From Ecdyonurus torrentis (taxonomy: Eukaryota > Arthropoda > Insecta > Ephemeroptera > Heptageniidae), in assembly GCA_949318235.1 (NCBI GenBank), contig OX439132.1:25390102-25454101 (forward strand): a stretch of 64,000 bases of DNA. The letters are read 5' to 3'. A program made the position numbers and the translations under genes. The notes beneath the pieces were generated by a model. It saw nothing but the letters and a program-made list of their open reading frames with translations, searched no databases and was not told where the DNA came from. Of this stretch, positions 44,643 to 59,734 are shown one piece after another. Position 1 is the stretch's first letter. Every line of letters begins with the position of its first letter.

Positions 44643-45658
44643 AAGTTCTATTTAAAAATATATATTCTGATGATGAAACTTTAATTAAGTTTTATAAATT
44701 AAAATTGAATTATCAACTATATTGAATTTAAAAAATTAAAAGATTCACGTGACTAAACCATGTCTAGCCTACTTTTTCTCCTTACCCCACTCAAATTTAC
44801 ATTTAACAATGAGTAATGTAATAAGCAGATACCTAATAAAAGAAATAAATAATGAAATTGTGTAGTAATACAAGGGGAAAAAAATGAAAACGAGAGACTG
44901 GGAAAAATTGAAATCAAATTTTTGATTATGATTAAAATTTATAATGAAATAAAAACTCTACACATTTCTCCAAAATTAGATTGAATATGAAAATAATTCA
45001 ACATTTTTTTTTTATATTTTTAACAAGATTTTTATGAAACTTGCCATTCTATAATTTGATAACAATTTTAATAAAAACAAAAAGATTTTTGTGTGTGTTT
45101 TTCAAGAGGATATAAAGTAGAAATAATTTTTTTTTACATGTATATATATATTTAGGTTTGGTTTTTCAGATTTCTGGTTCGTTTAACTTTGAGGAAAAAA
45201 AAATCAGCTATAGGTGAAAATTCCAGTCTGTTGAATCTCAATGATGATGGGCAATGCTTTGGAAAAGAAAGAAGAAAAAAAACTCAGTAGGTTGCTTTGT
45301 GTATAAGAGCTGTTGGAGATTGAGAGAAAGATTTTTATTTTCCTATTGTTATACACGGAAAGATGCTCGTTACATAGTATTCTTCGTCTTCTTTTTTTAT
45401 ATCGAGTAACAATTATTTTAAATGAAGCCAATTTTTAAGATACGATTGAGGAAATTGTTTTAATAAAAATGTGACATCTTTAGATTTTTTTTTATCCTTT
45501 TAGAGTATTACTGAAATATAGCAATTACATTAACTTTACATGCCATATTTACTCAATCTAATTTACCTTGTTTAATTATAAATCATATATTTGTTAATAG
45601 CTATATAAATTTATTATATATATTACATAACACACACACACATATATATAAATATAAT
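44643..45658. other. AT-rich DNA with no recognisable gene
   Basis: The minus frame at 45204-45431 is Ser/Lys/Ile-rich with no motif. Otherwise only AT-rich sequence. Confidence 0.55.
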
Positions 45659-45778
<120 letters not shown>

Positions 45779-46754
45779 ACCAAAAATACTATTACTGCTA
45801 ATTATACTAAAAATTTCGGTCGGAAAAATAACTTTATAAAAGCCATAATATACATTTTTTTTAATTAATTAACGGCTGAATTTTTGTTCAGTTTATATGA
45901 TAACGCAACTTTATTAATATTATTTTTAACTGATAACAGTTGTTAACTAAATTTCATCATTAATTACTATCATTAATTTTTATGTATAATAAGCGATTTC
46001 TTTAGATAATGTACTGAAAAAGTGAACAAAAAATGTATTGTGGAAAATTAGTTAATTTTGTTAAGTTCTCTACTCGCTCTGTATATCATTGACTTACATG
46101 CAATAAATTCTAAATTAATTTTTTTTTATTTATTTTTGTACCATAAATCTTGATTGTTACGACATTTTTTTACAAGTCATTCCATTATCAATTATTGTTA
46201 TTTCCTTGTAAATTTATATTTTTTTATAGCCTAACTTGTTGCTTTTTTTTTTTCCTAACTTAACGTCATGTACATTCAATATTTGTCACTGCGGCTTTTC
46301 ACTTCCTTGTCAATTTATTTTTCAATTTTATATTCTCACGTCAATATTTTTCACACCATCACGTGTTATAGATTTATGATTTTTTTTTATATATATTGCA
46401 AGGGCAAATTGTTTGTAAAACCAATTTGTTTCTCGTCAGCTGTAAAAATATTGGAACATGGACTTAATCAATATACAATAGAGATGTACCATAAAGTCAC
46501 TTATATTAAAATCTTAGTCATATATATTGCTTGAATAGAAAATAAGTGGACATACAAATGAAGAGTAATAAAGAAATCCTGGCCTGAAGTAAAGGGAAGA
46601 AGAAAAAACAATAAAACAAAAAAAAAAAAAAAAAAATCACGAGATGGACTACTATAATACATATTATGTCCCATCTGTACCGTTTCAGTTTCAAAAAGTT
46701 TAAATTATAAAAAAAAAAATGTATACAATAAACAAATAAATGAGATCAGATACA

Positions 46755-46930
46755 TGCTTATATCTCCTCCTCTCAACCCCAACTGAAGAGCAAATTTGCT
46801 ACGTAGGCAACCCACTTTACAATTTCTATTATAGAATCGGAATTTGTGACGTTAGAAATTTCAAAAATTGCCTACTTTACAGTTTTTTTTTAATCCCAGT
46901 TTGTGAGGACACAGAAGGGTTGAGGGATAT
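46755..46930. repeat. Possible decayed foldback element
   Basis: GTAGGCAACCCACTTTAC near 46804 faces TTGCCTACTTTACAG near 46868 in partly inverted arrangement. CTCAACCCC near 46776 faces GGGTTGAGG near 46917. Pairing is patchy. The plus frame at 46740-46958 overlaps and has no motif. Confidence 0.3.
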
Positions 46931-46958
46931 AACTAATAAAATATTATATCCTTTATAA

Positions 46959-47341
46959 TATGTGTATGTATGATGGCATGTATCTCATGAAGTTTAAGAT
47001 AATCCCTTTAAAAACACGAAATGTCCAAAAGGAAATGACAAAATTAATTATTACGATAATATGTAGGTAAAATTTTGATTACTATTATTTTTAAACATTT
47101 TAATATTTCTTGTTTGCAATGAAATGTGTACTTTTAAAGATTTTTTTCTAATACTTATATATATTTTAAATTACCGAAAAATATCATTAAATAATCCATG
47201 ATATAGGTATGATGTAGGTGAAAACTGAAAAAAAAAAAAAAAGAATTATCAAGAGTAGATAAAACAAATGAAAAAAAGTTAGTATTTTTAAAACTAATTT
47301 AATCTGCTTGTTTTTCAGACGGTAAAAAAGTGATTTGTGAT

Positions 47342-47344
<3 letters not shown>
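46959..47344. other. AT-rich DNA with no recognisable gene
   Basis: Nothing definable is present. Confidence 0.6.

Positions 47345-47386
<42 letters not shown>
47345..47386. repeat. (GA)n microsatellite
   Basis: This is a GA repeat of about 21 units. Confidence 0.95.
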
Positions 47387-47389
<3 letters not shown>

Positions 47390-48011
47390 GATACGGAATT
47401 ATTTTAGTTTACAATTTTTTTTTCTTTTTATCAACATTGATTGCTATTATTATTTTTATTATTATAATATTCTAAAACACTGAAAATTACGTTTAGAAGT
47501 TAATGTAAAAAGTCACTTGTGATGTTGATTGAAATTGTAAGAACACTTTGTGTTACTTATTTAACACAAGTGGACACAAACATTTCATTTTGCTCTATTT
47601 CACTTTGCAAGAGGTCAAGGAAAAGCTTCAGTAAACACAAGTAATTTAATTATCCAATAAAGAAAATCAATGACTTTATTATGAAAGCAATAAAAAAATG
47701 TGTATTTATGGCTTCAAAAGAAAAGCAATCAAAAAGTATTATTGTTAATTGAAAATATTTGTGGAAACTTTTTTTTTTCTTTTTTCCTTTCTATAATTTC
47801 TTGGAGTTTTATTTTATTTTATTGATATCTATATTTGTCATAACTGAAATGTGAAACCATTTTTCATTGTTAAATTGGATTTTCTTTTTTTGCAGAAATT
47901 TATACAATTTTGCTTTGTATCATATAAAATATTATTAACAATATACTGTATATATGTATGTATACATTTGTTTATATAAATATTATATAATTATATATGT
48001 ATATATATATT
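47387..48011. other. AT-rich DNA with no recognisable gene
   Basis: A small hairpin (CTTTGTGTTACTT / AACACAAGTGG) lies near 47547-47574. Nothing else is seen. Confidence 0.55.
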
Positions 48012-48307
48012 ATAGACCGGTTGCACTCATATTTAAGAGCCGCCATTTTGCTGGTTATGAATACATAGGCCAGCATAGGAAAAACGTCATTTTTATTTTT
48101 TTAATAGCAAAAGAAGCTTCAAACGTCAATCAAAGACTTATTTCTAGCTCCTAATAAGCTCGAAGAATATGAGAAAAATTCGTGCAGTTGAAAAAAAAAC
48201 CTAATTAAGTAAAAAAAAAATAGGAGAAATGATGTTTCCTCTATGCTGGACAATACATTAGGCACCACAAACATGGCGACAAAGCGCAAGGATGTGAAAG
48301 GGGTCTA
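48012..48307 (+). mobile_element. Family A MITE-like element, copy 2
   Basis: This is a 296-bp copy matching 2858-3150 from ATAGACCGGTTGCACTCAT to GATGTGAAAGGGGTCTAT. The two ends are imperfect inverted repeats. It lies within a TATATATAT stretch, so the exact target duplication is hidden. The frame at 47954-48154 reads into it and is not a gene. Confidence 0.62.
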
Positions 48308-48680
48308 TATATTCAGGTAAATTTTTACTAATTTAATTTATTATTGAATTGAAAAGGGTATACAAAAATAAACACTGCATTTATAAAATGTTTATATTGC
48401 TATTTTTATTTAATTGATTTTTAAAATTTTCATAAAATTAAATTACGTTGATCAAATTTTTGTATATAATTAAGACGATTTAAGTAACTATATTTTTATT
48501 TATTTATTTTTTTTTTATATATTTTTTTTATATATTTTTTTTAAATTTATATATGTCTTATTAAATATGAATACTTTTAATAACTTCCTAAAACGCTCAC
48601 ATTTTTATGAAAATTTATAAATAACGTTTGATGTATGTTTCACATTCACGCGGAAAAAGAAACATCAGAAATAATGTTGT

Positions 48681-48720
<40 letters not shown>

Positions 48721-49112
48721 ACAAATATGTTTTTCTACAACATAATAGATAATAGTTGATAACATAATAATTGCGCTACTTTACTGTGCTGTACAACAGA
48801 GTGACTTTGCAAAGCATCATTTCTATGAAGTGGTGATATCCAGGAACTTTGCTGTACAGCATAATTAAGCTGAGATAGTCTTTACAACAACTTTAGTCTC
48901 TTCTTTTTGTACATGAGGAATTTTAAAATAGCTCTTGAAATTAAATTCTGCCATCTGAAATAAATGAATTCATTCAAAGTATTTTTGTCTTTACTATTTC
49001 GAAATCTATAAGGTTTTCTACTTTAAGTTGAATTGTTATTGCTCTTCGGATTTAATTGTTAAATCATTACACTTTGTGGTTGCTCTAGACAAGTAATTGG
49101 ATTCTCTCTCAT

Positions 49113-49113
<1 letters not shown>
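48308..49113. other. AT-rich DNA with no recognisable gene
   Basis: An A run of about 28 lies near 48690-48717. Nothing else is definable. Confidence 0.6.

Positions 49114-49144
<31 letters not shown>
49114..49144. repeat. (TC)n microsatellite
   Basis: This is a TC repeat of about 15 units, flanked by ATGCTC on both sides. Confidence 0.92.
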
Positions 49145-49146
<2 letters not shown>

Positions 49147-49275
49147 GCTCACCAATACCACAACTTACAACCAACAAACTCTTCAGAGAGCTAGATTAAA
49201 TATAGAATTCATAAATAAAGGTGGAAAAATAAAATCGATTGATCTACTTGGCTGTAATTGAAAATAGTTTATTTA

Positions 49276-49277
<2 letters not shown>

Positions 49278-49319
<42 letters not shown>
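49278..49319. repeat. (TC)n microsatellite
   Basis: This is a TC repeat of about 21 units. Confidence 0.95.
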
Positions 49320-49322
<3 letters not shown>

Positions 49323-49540
49323 GTTTGATATAAAGAAAGTATTGCACTAGAGATCTCAAAAGAAAAAACACTTACTTCTACTATGTCATATAAATAAATA
49401 TAATATTATATTGCTGTATCTGTGTTAAACACCATTATTAATGTTTTTGTAAAATAACAAAGATATTTGATATTTTCAATCTTAATTGAATTGCAATAAT
49501 ATATTGTATTACATACTTTATTACGTGGAATGAGAATGAA

Positions 49541-49541
<1 letters not shown>

Positions 49542-49609
<68 letters not shown>
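49542..49609. repeat. (TA)n microsatellite
   Basis: This is a TA repeat of about 34 units. Two overlapping minus frames are Tyr-Ile artefacts. Confidence 0.96.
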
Positions 49610-49612
<3 letters not shown>

Positions 49613-50005
49613 GAACAAATAATCATTTGAAAATTTTAATTGATTTTCATTAGTCCTTCTAGACAATATAATTTCACCATGACTTTTATTTTGAATTTAC
49701 GCCTAAAGAAATTTTTTTATAATTAATCAATACAACATTTTTTTTTTATTATTATTATTTTATGAAACAAATATAAACCTGTAAAATATTTTCATCAAAA
49801 GATACACATTGATAATTTTGTATCAATTAAATTATCCTTCATTATTAAGTTCAAAAATTAAATCTAAGTAATTTTAATACAAAAATAAAAATATTAGTCT
49901 TAGAATTATGTCAACCTGCAGTTAGAGTTTTCAATTGCCAAGATTTATGTTTTATAATATACCAGTTAAAAATGATGTAAAATGTATACACTTCTCTTTC
50001 GTAGT

Positions 50006-50302
50006 TTAAAGGCGTAGAACACCTTACTGTAGACCTTAGACCTTAGTATAGAAAAAACTGATGAGCGTACGAAAAGTTGCCAATCTATGCAGGGACAGCA
50101 GTGCACGGGACTCTTAATCAACGTTGATTTGGCCGGAGTCATTGATTTCTAATTTACTTTCCATTCACAAACCCGCAGCTGCCGTTCTGTGAATGGAAAA
50201 TAAATTGGAAATCAATGACTCCGGCCAAATCAACGTTGATATTTAGGTATGTTAGCATATTAGACAGACACGTTTTTTGTTCAAGGTATTCTACGCCTTT
50301 AA
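50006..50302. mobile_element. Family C foldback MITE, copy 2
   Basis: The termini TTAAAGGCGTAGAACACCTT and AAGGTATTCTACGCCTTTAA are inverted. Both inner arms contain the perfect 12-bp palindrome ATCAACGTTGAT (50117-50128 and 50229-50240) and GGCCGGAGTCATTGATTTC or its complement. Between the left terminus and left arm is a 70-bp stretch with a repeated AGACCTT, partly absent from copy 1. The centre has CCATTCACA/TGTGAATGG and lacks the TGACGTCA hairpin of copy 1. Confidence 0.82.
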
Positions 50303-51147
50303 ATTACAATTGTATAGAATTAATTTCACATTGTTTTTTAGATTGTTAATAATTTAAAACAATACTTGCTAATGTTTGAAAAAAAAAAAAAGTTTTAAGC
50401 TTAAAGTTGAATGTTTATTTTATTTTATTATAAAAATATATACATATACAGTACTCTCAAAACAAACACAGTAACTGTTTTCTATACGAATTAACAAGTT
50501 TTTTTTTTCAAAATAAAATATTTCAATGAATAAATTAATATTAAATATAGGATTGAATTTAATTGTTTTTAAAATTAAAAGGTTAAAAAAATATAATGAT
50601 AATAATAATAATAAAAGTACATTGGTATTCATGGAGTTTTTATAGCAAAGGTAATTTGTTATCATATTATTATAATATATAAAAAAAACTATATAATAAT
50701 ATTTTATAATAATTTTATATATGTTTTTTAATTGGTTGAAAGTAGTTTACTATTTGTTTATCTTTCAGTAGAAAAAAAAATGTAAATTTCATTATGGAAA
50801 AAATCCACACGTTTCTGTTAAAAGCATGGCATATAAGTTATGTAAAGTAGTTAGTTCTTTTCACCTTCTAAAGTGCATGTATTTACTGTACAAAAAGTTC
50901 AGTTGTTAAGAGCAGTGGTGAGAGGTATACCATATTGAAATTTCGATCTATCAAAATCGGTATTATTTTTAAGGTCTATGTAACAGCAACTAATTGATGA
51001 AAATGCAGGGTAGGTTTGAAAGAATTGTTAAAATCAACATTAAACTTAATGGGCCTAAAATTAAAATACATAATTCTAAAATTATTTATGATAGCACCCA
51101 CAATTTCGATATACTTAGCTGCTTCTTAATCCAAAGAATCAATTTAT
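50303..51147. other. AT-rich DNA with no recognisable gene
   Basis: The minus frame at 50420-50665 is Leu/Ile/Phe/Asn-rich, with no motif. Nothing else is definable. Confidence 0.6.
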
Positions 51148-51233
<86 letters not shown>

Positions 51234-51234
51234 C
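51148..51234. repeat. (AAC)n microsatellite
   Basis: This is an uninterrupted AAC trinucleotide repeat of 29 units, the only long trinucleotide tract in the window. Confidence 0.97.
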
Positions 51235-53216
<1,982 letters not shown>

Positions 53217-53535
53217 CAATACTTACTTTGTAAATGTACATATATTTTGTCTTTTCATAAATTACATTAAAAGATATGTATACTGTATGAGTTAATTTTG
53301 AAGATTATTATATAGCCAACTTTTCACTAAATCTATTTTTATTAAGTTTAAATACATATTTTATGTTAACATTCTAATGAGTTTTAATATAATTTAATTT
53401 AGTAATATATTTCATATAGTAGCTTAAAACAGACATAATGTGTAACACATTATACCACTGCAGTAGACACAGTATAATATGAAAACTAACGATAACGTAC
53501 GACTGAGAATTTTTTTTTTTGTACGGAATTCACAG

Positions 53536-53682
53536 ACTGTCAGACAGACAAAATTATATGTACATTTTTGTACACCGGAGCAAGACCACTGTTTTGAATA
53601 TTTCAACAATACAAACATACAGTTTACACGCTTAAAATGTGCCCCACTAGAATTTACCTCGGATTTTAGTATTACACAGCGC

Positions 53683-53685
<3 letters not shown>
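53536..53685 (+). other. Candidate exon, unknown
   Basis: A run of 11 T residues followed by GTACGGAATTCACAG (ending 53535) fits a splice acceptor. The plus frame is open from upstream through about 50 codons of non-repetitive sequence with three Cys and mixed composition (TVRQTKLYVHFCTPEQDHCF onward) until it enters a TA microsatellite. No donor is convincing before the microsatellite. The protein is unrecognised, so this may be chance. Confidence 0.15.

Positions 53686-53736
<51 letters not shown>
53685..53736. repeat. (TA)n microsatellite
   Basis: This is a TA repeat of about 26 units. Confidence 0.95.
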
Positions 53737-53739
<3 letters not shown>

Positions 53740-54611
53740 ACCGTGCGGAGTTACATTTCTTGTTATATTGCTTTTCATGACTATACCAAAGTTTTTACCT
53801 CAAAAACATTAAACTTTATTTTTTTATATCGTAGACACACAACTTTAATTGGCAGTTAAAACTTATAACTTTTTTTTTTGTAGCTCTCTAAAAATATAAA
53901 AATAAAAGATAGATACCTTCAACATTTTTATGAAGACAGAACATTTTTTTTCTCTCTTGATATGTGACAATTATTTTATTGGTATTATAATTTAATAAAA
54001 AGTGAAATTGATTTATTAATATGTTAAATTATATATATTATGAAAATAATATTTCTGTGAAAACAATTAGTATGTTTATATTCTAAAAGTAAAACATTAA
54101 AATATGTATATATAAATGTAAGATTTGTCTGGGGATTTTGCTTGAAGTGCAGTTAATTTTTTTATTCCTATACTTGAGCTTCAGTCCAACTAGTGAGCCC
54201 AATTAGTGGCAAAGTTTGTGCAAAAACAAATAAATAAGAGTAAATTTGAACCAAAGTATACCTAAGTGTAAAAATTATATAATAAAAATGTTAGTAATTA
54301 TATTTTGTGAGAAAATTTCATTATGTTTACTTTTTAAATGTAAATTTATTTATTTTATGATTGAATTACCCAAATTTATAATTAAAAATCAATTTAATTA
54401 ATAAATATTACTCTTGACAGAGGAAAAAATAACAATGAAAAACTTAATTTACATACATAACAAAATTTTCTTTTATGTAAATTTTAATAATATTTATGTT
54501 ATGTATTTTATATTAAGTTTAGAATAACAATGAAGTATATATAAATACATGCACATTTAGTTTTATACAAAAGTTATATATAGAAGTAGTTAAATTTAAT
54601 ATTCTTCAAAT

Positions 54612-54614
<3 letters not shown>
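53737..54614. other. AT-rich DNA with no recognisable gene
   Basis: Nothing definable is present. Confidence 0.6.

Positions 54615-54660
<46 letters not shown>
54615..54660. repeat. (TC)n microsatellite
   Basis: This is a TC repeat of about 23 units. Confidence 0.95.
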
Positions 54661-54662
<2 letters not shown>

Positions 54663-55368
54663 GTTCAATACAATTGTAAAGTTTTGTAGTTTGAATGTGA
54701 GAGGAACAATATAAGTTCTTGCAAGTTGAACTTTGGGTCCGGATGAATAAGTAGTAGTAGTAGTCGTCGTTTGTATTTGGTAAATCCCCTAAAGGCTGTA
54801 TGTAAAAGATATAATACAATCACTCTTCTATTGTACATACAATTTCTTGTTTAATTTACTTTACTTTATAAAGACAAATAATAATTATAATATTTTCATC
54901 ATAAAATATTTAAATAAAAAAATTATTTTGTTTGTTATAATAATTATTGACATTTAAATAAAAATTATTTGATGTATATATATAATAAACATGTAAATTT
55001 AAATATGAAGTAAAAATAAATAATATTTCTTGGAAATCTATTTTTATACAAAATAATAATATGTGAAATAAATTCATGTATACTTTTTTATTTTTATTTT
55101 TCATTATAGAATTACTATAGTATTGTTTTAATGAATATTGCTTTTAATACAAATAAAATCAACATCAAATAAAAACCCAATTATAATCATTACATATTTA
55201 TACATATTAAATATTAAAGTGAGAATTTTTACTAAATATTTATTCTTTTGTTTCGTGATATTTTTGCAATCTAAAATATTTGAATGTTTATATTTGCATT
55301 ATTTTTGTTTACAAATGATTCCTACGTGTAAAGAATTAATATATTGCCTACATTGACAATTATAATTA

Positions 55369-55372
<4 letters not shown>
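54661..55372. other. AT-rich DNA with no recognisable gene
   Basis: Frames at 54910-55104 and 55138-55356 are Asn/Ile/Phe/Tyr-rich and lack motifs. A short (GTA)n run occurs near 54750. Confidence 0.6.

Positions 55373-55441
<69 letters not shown>
55373..55441. repeat. (GA)n microsatellite
   Basis: This is a GA repeat of about 34 units. Confidence 0.96.
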
Positions 55442-55445
<4 letters not shown>

Positions 55446-55577
55446 AAATAATACTGATAAAAGCGTCATTTTTTTTCCTTTTTATTATTTTTATCTTGAA
55501 ATATAGAAATTCGAGCAAATGTAACTCAAAAGACTTGAAAAAATGAATGTAAACATTTTTTTTCTATTGCTATATGA

Positions 55578-55742
55578 ATAACGAGAAAAACATTGTTTTA
55601 CGTACTATATTCAAGCATAATAGGAAATGGTGTAGAAATTTTGAAGTCTAGGGTATCTTTTACACGCTATAAATTCACTCTCTTCAATACGAATTCATTG
55701 GACAATCTGGTGAGTACGTATATCGTAACTATTCCGGTAGTA
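55578..55742 (+). other. 55-codon open stretch crossing a donor-like GTGAGT
   Basis: After TGA at 55575, this frame is open for 55 codons to TGA at 55743. It has no ATG, as expected of an internal exon. A donor-like CTG|GTGAGT falls exactly on a codon boundary at 55709/55710. The peptide before it includes IIGNGVEILKSRVSFTRYKF. The acceptor side (TATTCAAG, 55615) is weak. Another open frame begins at ATG 55955 (MTVPHYTIVTQLSYARRPKD) and runs into a TC tract. These may be exons of one plus-strand gene or chance. Confidence 0.15.
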
Positions 55743-56107
55743 TGACCAGAATCTCTTTGTTCATATCTTAAGAAAACTAGCGAGTTGTTATAGTTCACCT
55801 CTACAAGTAATATACCTGGTACGGTTATTTGATTAAAAAACGAATTTCTATTAGCATTATGTGAATGTATTTAGATAGAGTTTTGCGTCAACTGAAATCT
55901 CCATCTGATTGCATTGTATGGCCATAAGCCAATAGATATTCGTTTTTTAGTAAAATGACAGTACCACATTACACGATAGTAACGCAGCTATCTTATGCAA
56001 GGAGGCCAAAGGATCGGAATTGCGTCGATATAAACTTTACAACAAAACACTTTGACAAAATTTTTGTTATATATAAAAAAGAGAGCATTCTATTTCCTTT
56101 TTACCTG

Positions 56108-56109
<2 letters not shown>

Positions 56110-56148
<39 letters not shown>
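56110..56148. repeat. (TC)n microsatellite
   Basis: This is a TC repeat of about 19 units followed by (TGCC)n-like GCCTGCCTGC. Confidence 0.94.
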
Positions 56149-56152
<4 letters not shown>

Positions 56153-56269
56153 GCCTGCGTAGAAAAGTTTTGTGTAAAGTTTGAGGAAGTTACCAATAGG
56201 TTTGCTATTTCCTCACGTCTTTGCTTAATTTGATTTGTATTTGATTTTGTAGAAGCAAACACACGTGGA

Positions 56270-56294
56270 TACCTACCTACCTACCTATCTACCT
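56270..56294. repeat. (ACCT)n short tandem repeat
   Basis: Six ACCT-type units occur with one ATCT variant. Confidence 0.85.
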
Positions 56295-58394
56295 GGTGAC
56301 GTGTTTGTCCCAATATATATCTATCTTAGTATAAAGATACGTGTTCATTGTAACGTGTGCCATTGAAACTCAGTTTAAATATCTTTCGTACATTTTATTA
56401 CAAATTCTAATCACGAAAATATAATTTTTATTTATATATATACTATTCTCTCTTATATACGTTTGACATGCAAATTATTTGAACTTGAAAGTTTTTCAAA
56501 CTGTACAAAGAAAGTAGGGATTTTTTGTTATGAAATATATATTTATTAATATAAAGTTATTCAGTTTAGTTTTTTCCTTTTTATTTTTAGCTTTATAAAC
56601 TTTAATCAAACTAGTAAGTGTGAAAAACAAAATCAGTCTATGTTATTCTCGAGTTTAATCATACACTTTTCTCTTATAAAAGAGCATTAGACCAACTTAT
56701 ACTGTATTAAATACAAGAGTTTAACATTAGAATAAATATGCATAGAAATAATAATAAATTAACCATAAAAACTTCAAAATTTTCAGTTGAAATCTATTTT
56801 GTCAGATATTCATTGAAGGATTTAGGAATTCTTCACACAAATGAAACATTTTCTATATATCATACGGAATGACTTTTAAAATTCACAATGAAAACTCAGT
56901 TGTGACCCTTTTCACGATTAAAGACATGTTCTGCATAATTATTTATATGCTTTATACTGTAGAGTATATTCAAAAACATAAAAATAAACAAACATATCGT
57001 CAAAAAAAAAAAAAAAAATACATGGAAATTATTGGTAATAAAAAATTCTTAAAAAATTTGTATGACTTAAAAACACGTAAAATTATGTCTAGTATTCCTC
57101 ATTTAATATCTTTGACCTCGGTGCAGTATTTTTCTCAAAATAATAATAATAATAATAATAAAAAAAATTGAAAAAAAAAAAAAAAAAAAAAAAGTCCCGC
57201 AATGCTAAAGGATAGAAATTCAATTGACCCTTAGCTTTACCTTCGTGCTAAACTGATAAGCACCATTGCAGTAGAAGTAAATCTCATAAATAGAATGAAA
57301 AGCTCTTAATTTAATAAAATACCAAAGAACTTTTATAAATTCCTTAAATTATAAGAAACAATATGCATACCAATGCATATAAATGCAATTTATAGCAGTA
57401 AAATATTTTTGTAATATAAAATAGCATGATAGAGAAAAATGACAAAGATTACCACACTAAAACATTTTCCTACCAAGCAAAGTGAAGATATTTGTATTAA
57501 ATTGTCATTCTACGAAAATTTAATCTTTTTAAAAGAAAATCAATAACATCGTCAAACTTTGTTATCTAATTACTCGTAACTAATTTTTTTTCTCTCTCTT
57601 TCGTTTTCAAAGATCTGGACAATTTTTTCTACTATTCTGTTCTCTTTAATCATTTTAATTACCCTTACTATGTAACTAAATTGTCTTCGTAATTGCAGAA
57701 TTAATGTGGTAATGAATTTAAAAAAAATTAGTGTAATTAAAATTAAATGTATGATTTATTTTAATTAATCAAATATTTTTTGATACATATAAAATTAATT
57801 ATGATGTATTAAATTGTTCAATATGCAGTAATAATAAAAATAGTAAGTTATAATTTATTCACTATAATTTTTTATTAAAGCATAGATTTTTTTTACCTCT
57901 AACCCAATATAGTAATGTGGCTATCTAATGAAGATAAAATTTAAAAATAGAAAAAAAACTACATAAAAATATTTTAATTCAGTTTTAAATGAGCCGAACT
58001 TCAAATTTTTATAATTTATAATTATTTATTATTAAATATTTTATAATTTTTATAATTTTTTAATTTGGTAAGTTTGAATTTGAAGTTAAAAAAGTGGAAG
58101 TTACATACAATAATGACTGATATTTTTAATTTATTAAAATATAACATTAATATTATTTATGCCATTTTCTTATTAATCGTTTTTATTATTTGTGAACTGG
58201 TCACAGAATACAAAAATTATACTTAAAGAGAGAGAAAAAAAAAAGTGACAGAAAAAAAAAGGGGGTTTATTTTTATATGAGTTTATATAACAAACATGAT
58301 AAAGTTTTTGAGTGTTGTGAAGATGCAGAGAGAAAAAAGTGGATGATCGCATATTTTTATGTACAAAATGGCGTAAAGACTTTTTTCTTTGCGT
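56295..58394. other. AT-rich DNA with no recognisable gene
   Basis: A (AAT)n run near 57139-57160 and an A run near 57171-57193 occur. The frame at 56869-57171 ends in poly-Asn from the AAT repeat and is doubtful. An AAAATGGCG near 58366 resembles a YY1 core. Confidence 0.6.
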
Positions 58395-58411
58395 TCTCTC
58401 TCTCTCTCTCT
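58395..58411. repeat. (TC)n short microsatellite
   Basis: This is a TC repeat of about eight units. Confidence 0.85.
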
Positions 58412-58647
58412 TTGAGATTTATTACTGCTGTGTAGTGTTATGACATAATCGTTTTTTCATTGTTCACTTCAAGTGAAGTTTTGAGTTAGATGTAAGATAT
58501 AAACACACAAAATATTTTATCACGTCACTCGCCTTTCAAAATTCAAATATTTTGGTTTTTGTATATTTTTCTATTTGTTAACTTTTTTTTATTTCTAGTA
58601 TTATATTATTGTGTTTTTCCAATATTGAATTTTTTTCTTTCGAATCT

Positions 58648-58758
<111 letters not shown>

Positions 58759-58771
58759 TCCTTTTCTCTCT

Positions 58772-59734
58772 CACAACCAATTTCTTATAGATACTAAAAT
58801 CCGATGTGTATTTTTGAAACACGTTTATGGACAGACTTAAGCATCATGTCTTTTCATTTTCCAATCTTAATCCCACTGTTTTTTTTATGTGTTCGCATAT
58901 TGTGGTAGTAGTGTATAAATTCAATTTTTCTTCTATTTTTATGTAGAACTGATAAAATATTTTAAAACCAATCAAACAAAGTTATTGTAAGTACCGAAAT
59001 GAAGTGAATAACTTGCAATTTAAGTGTTGCATTTCAGTCTATAATTGCGCAAGTTTTTTTATTTCCGTGTGGTACATTGGATTGAATCAAATAAATAAAT
59101 AATACTATGTGTATTCATAATTACTGTAACTATATTGCGCACTTGTATTTCGAGGATCATGTAAGTACGTTATAAATACTGAGCTTTAAACACATACCAA
59201 TAAAAAATTGTCAGCTCATCAAATTGTTAAACCAATTGCAACACTTTAAGTAATATTAATTATTACATTAAAATTAGTTTTATTACTTTTTACGGCAATA
59301 TCTATTATTGAATGTTATGAAAAATAAAATAAAGCATCTTTAATGATTATCTAAGCTAAGATGAATCTAACAAGTATTAAATCTGCAAAATAGAAAAAAA
59401 AAACTACCACTTAAAAATAACAAGTACCATTAAATGACAAAAACATATATATGTAATACATTATTTCTTAACAGTAAAAATAAATTTTTTTGATAACACG
59501 ATGAATAATAAACTATTGCAGTAAAAATATATAAAATACTGTGCTAATGACAACTACAGAAAGTACGTATGGTATTATTGGTATATTTTTTTTTTTTTTT
59601 TTTTTTTTTCCCACTATACTTCCATTCTCCTTGCAATCAAGATGCACTGGATGCACTTGTTGAAGGTTATTTATGGAATTGTCAATTTTCCTCAGAATGT
59701 TCTAGCATTTGAGTACGGGGGAGATAGGAGGTAG
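58772..59734. other. AT-rich DNA with no recognisable gene
   Basis: A T run of about 23 lies near 59587-59609. Otherwise nothing definable is present. Confidence 0.6.
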
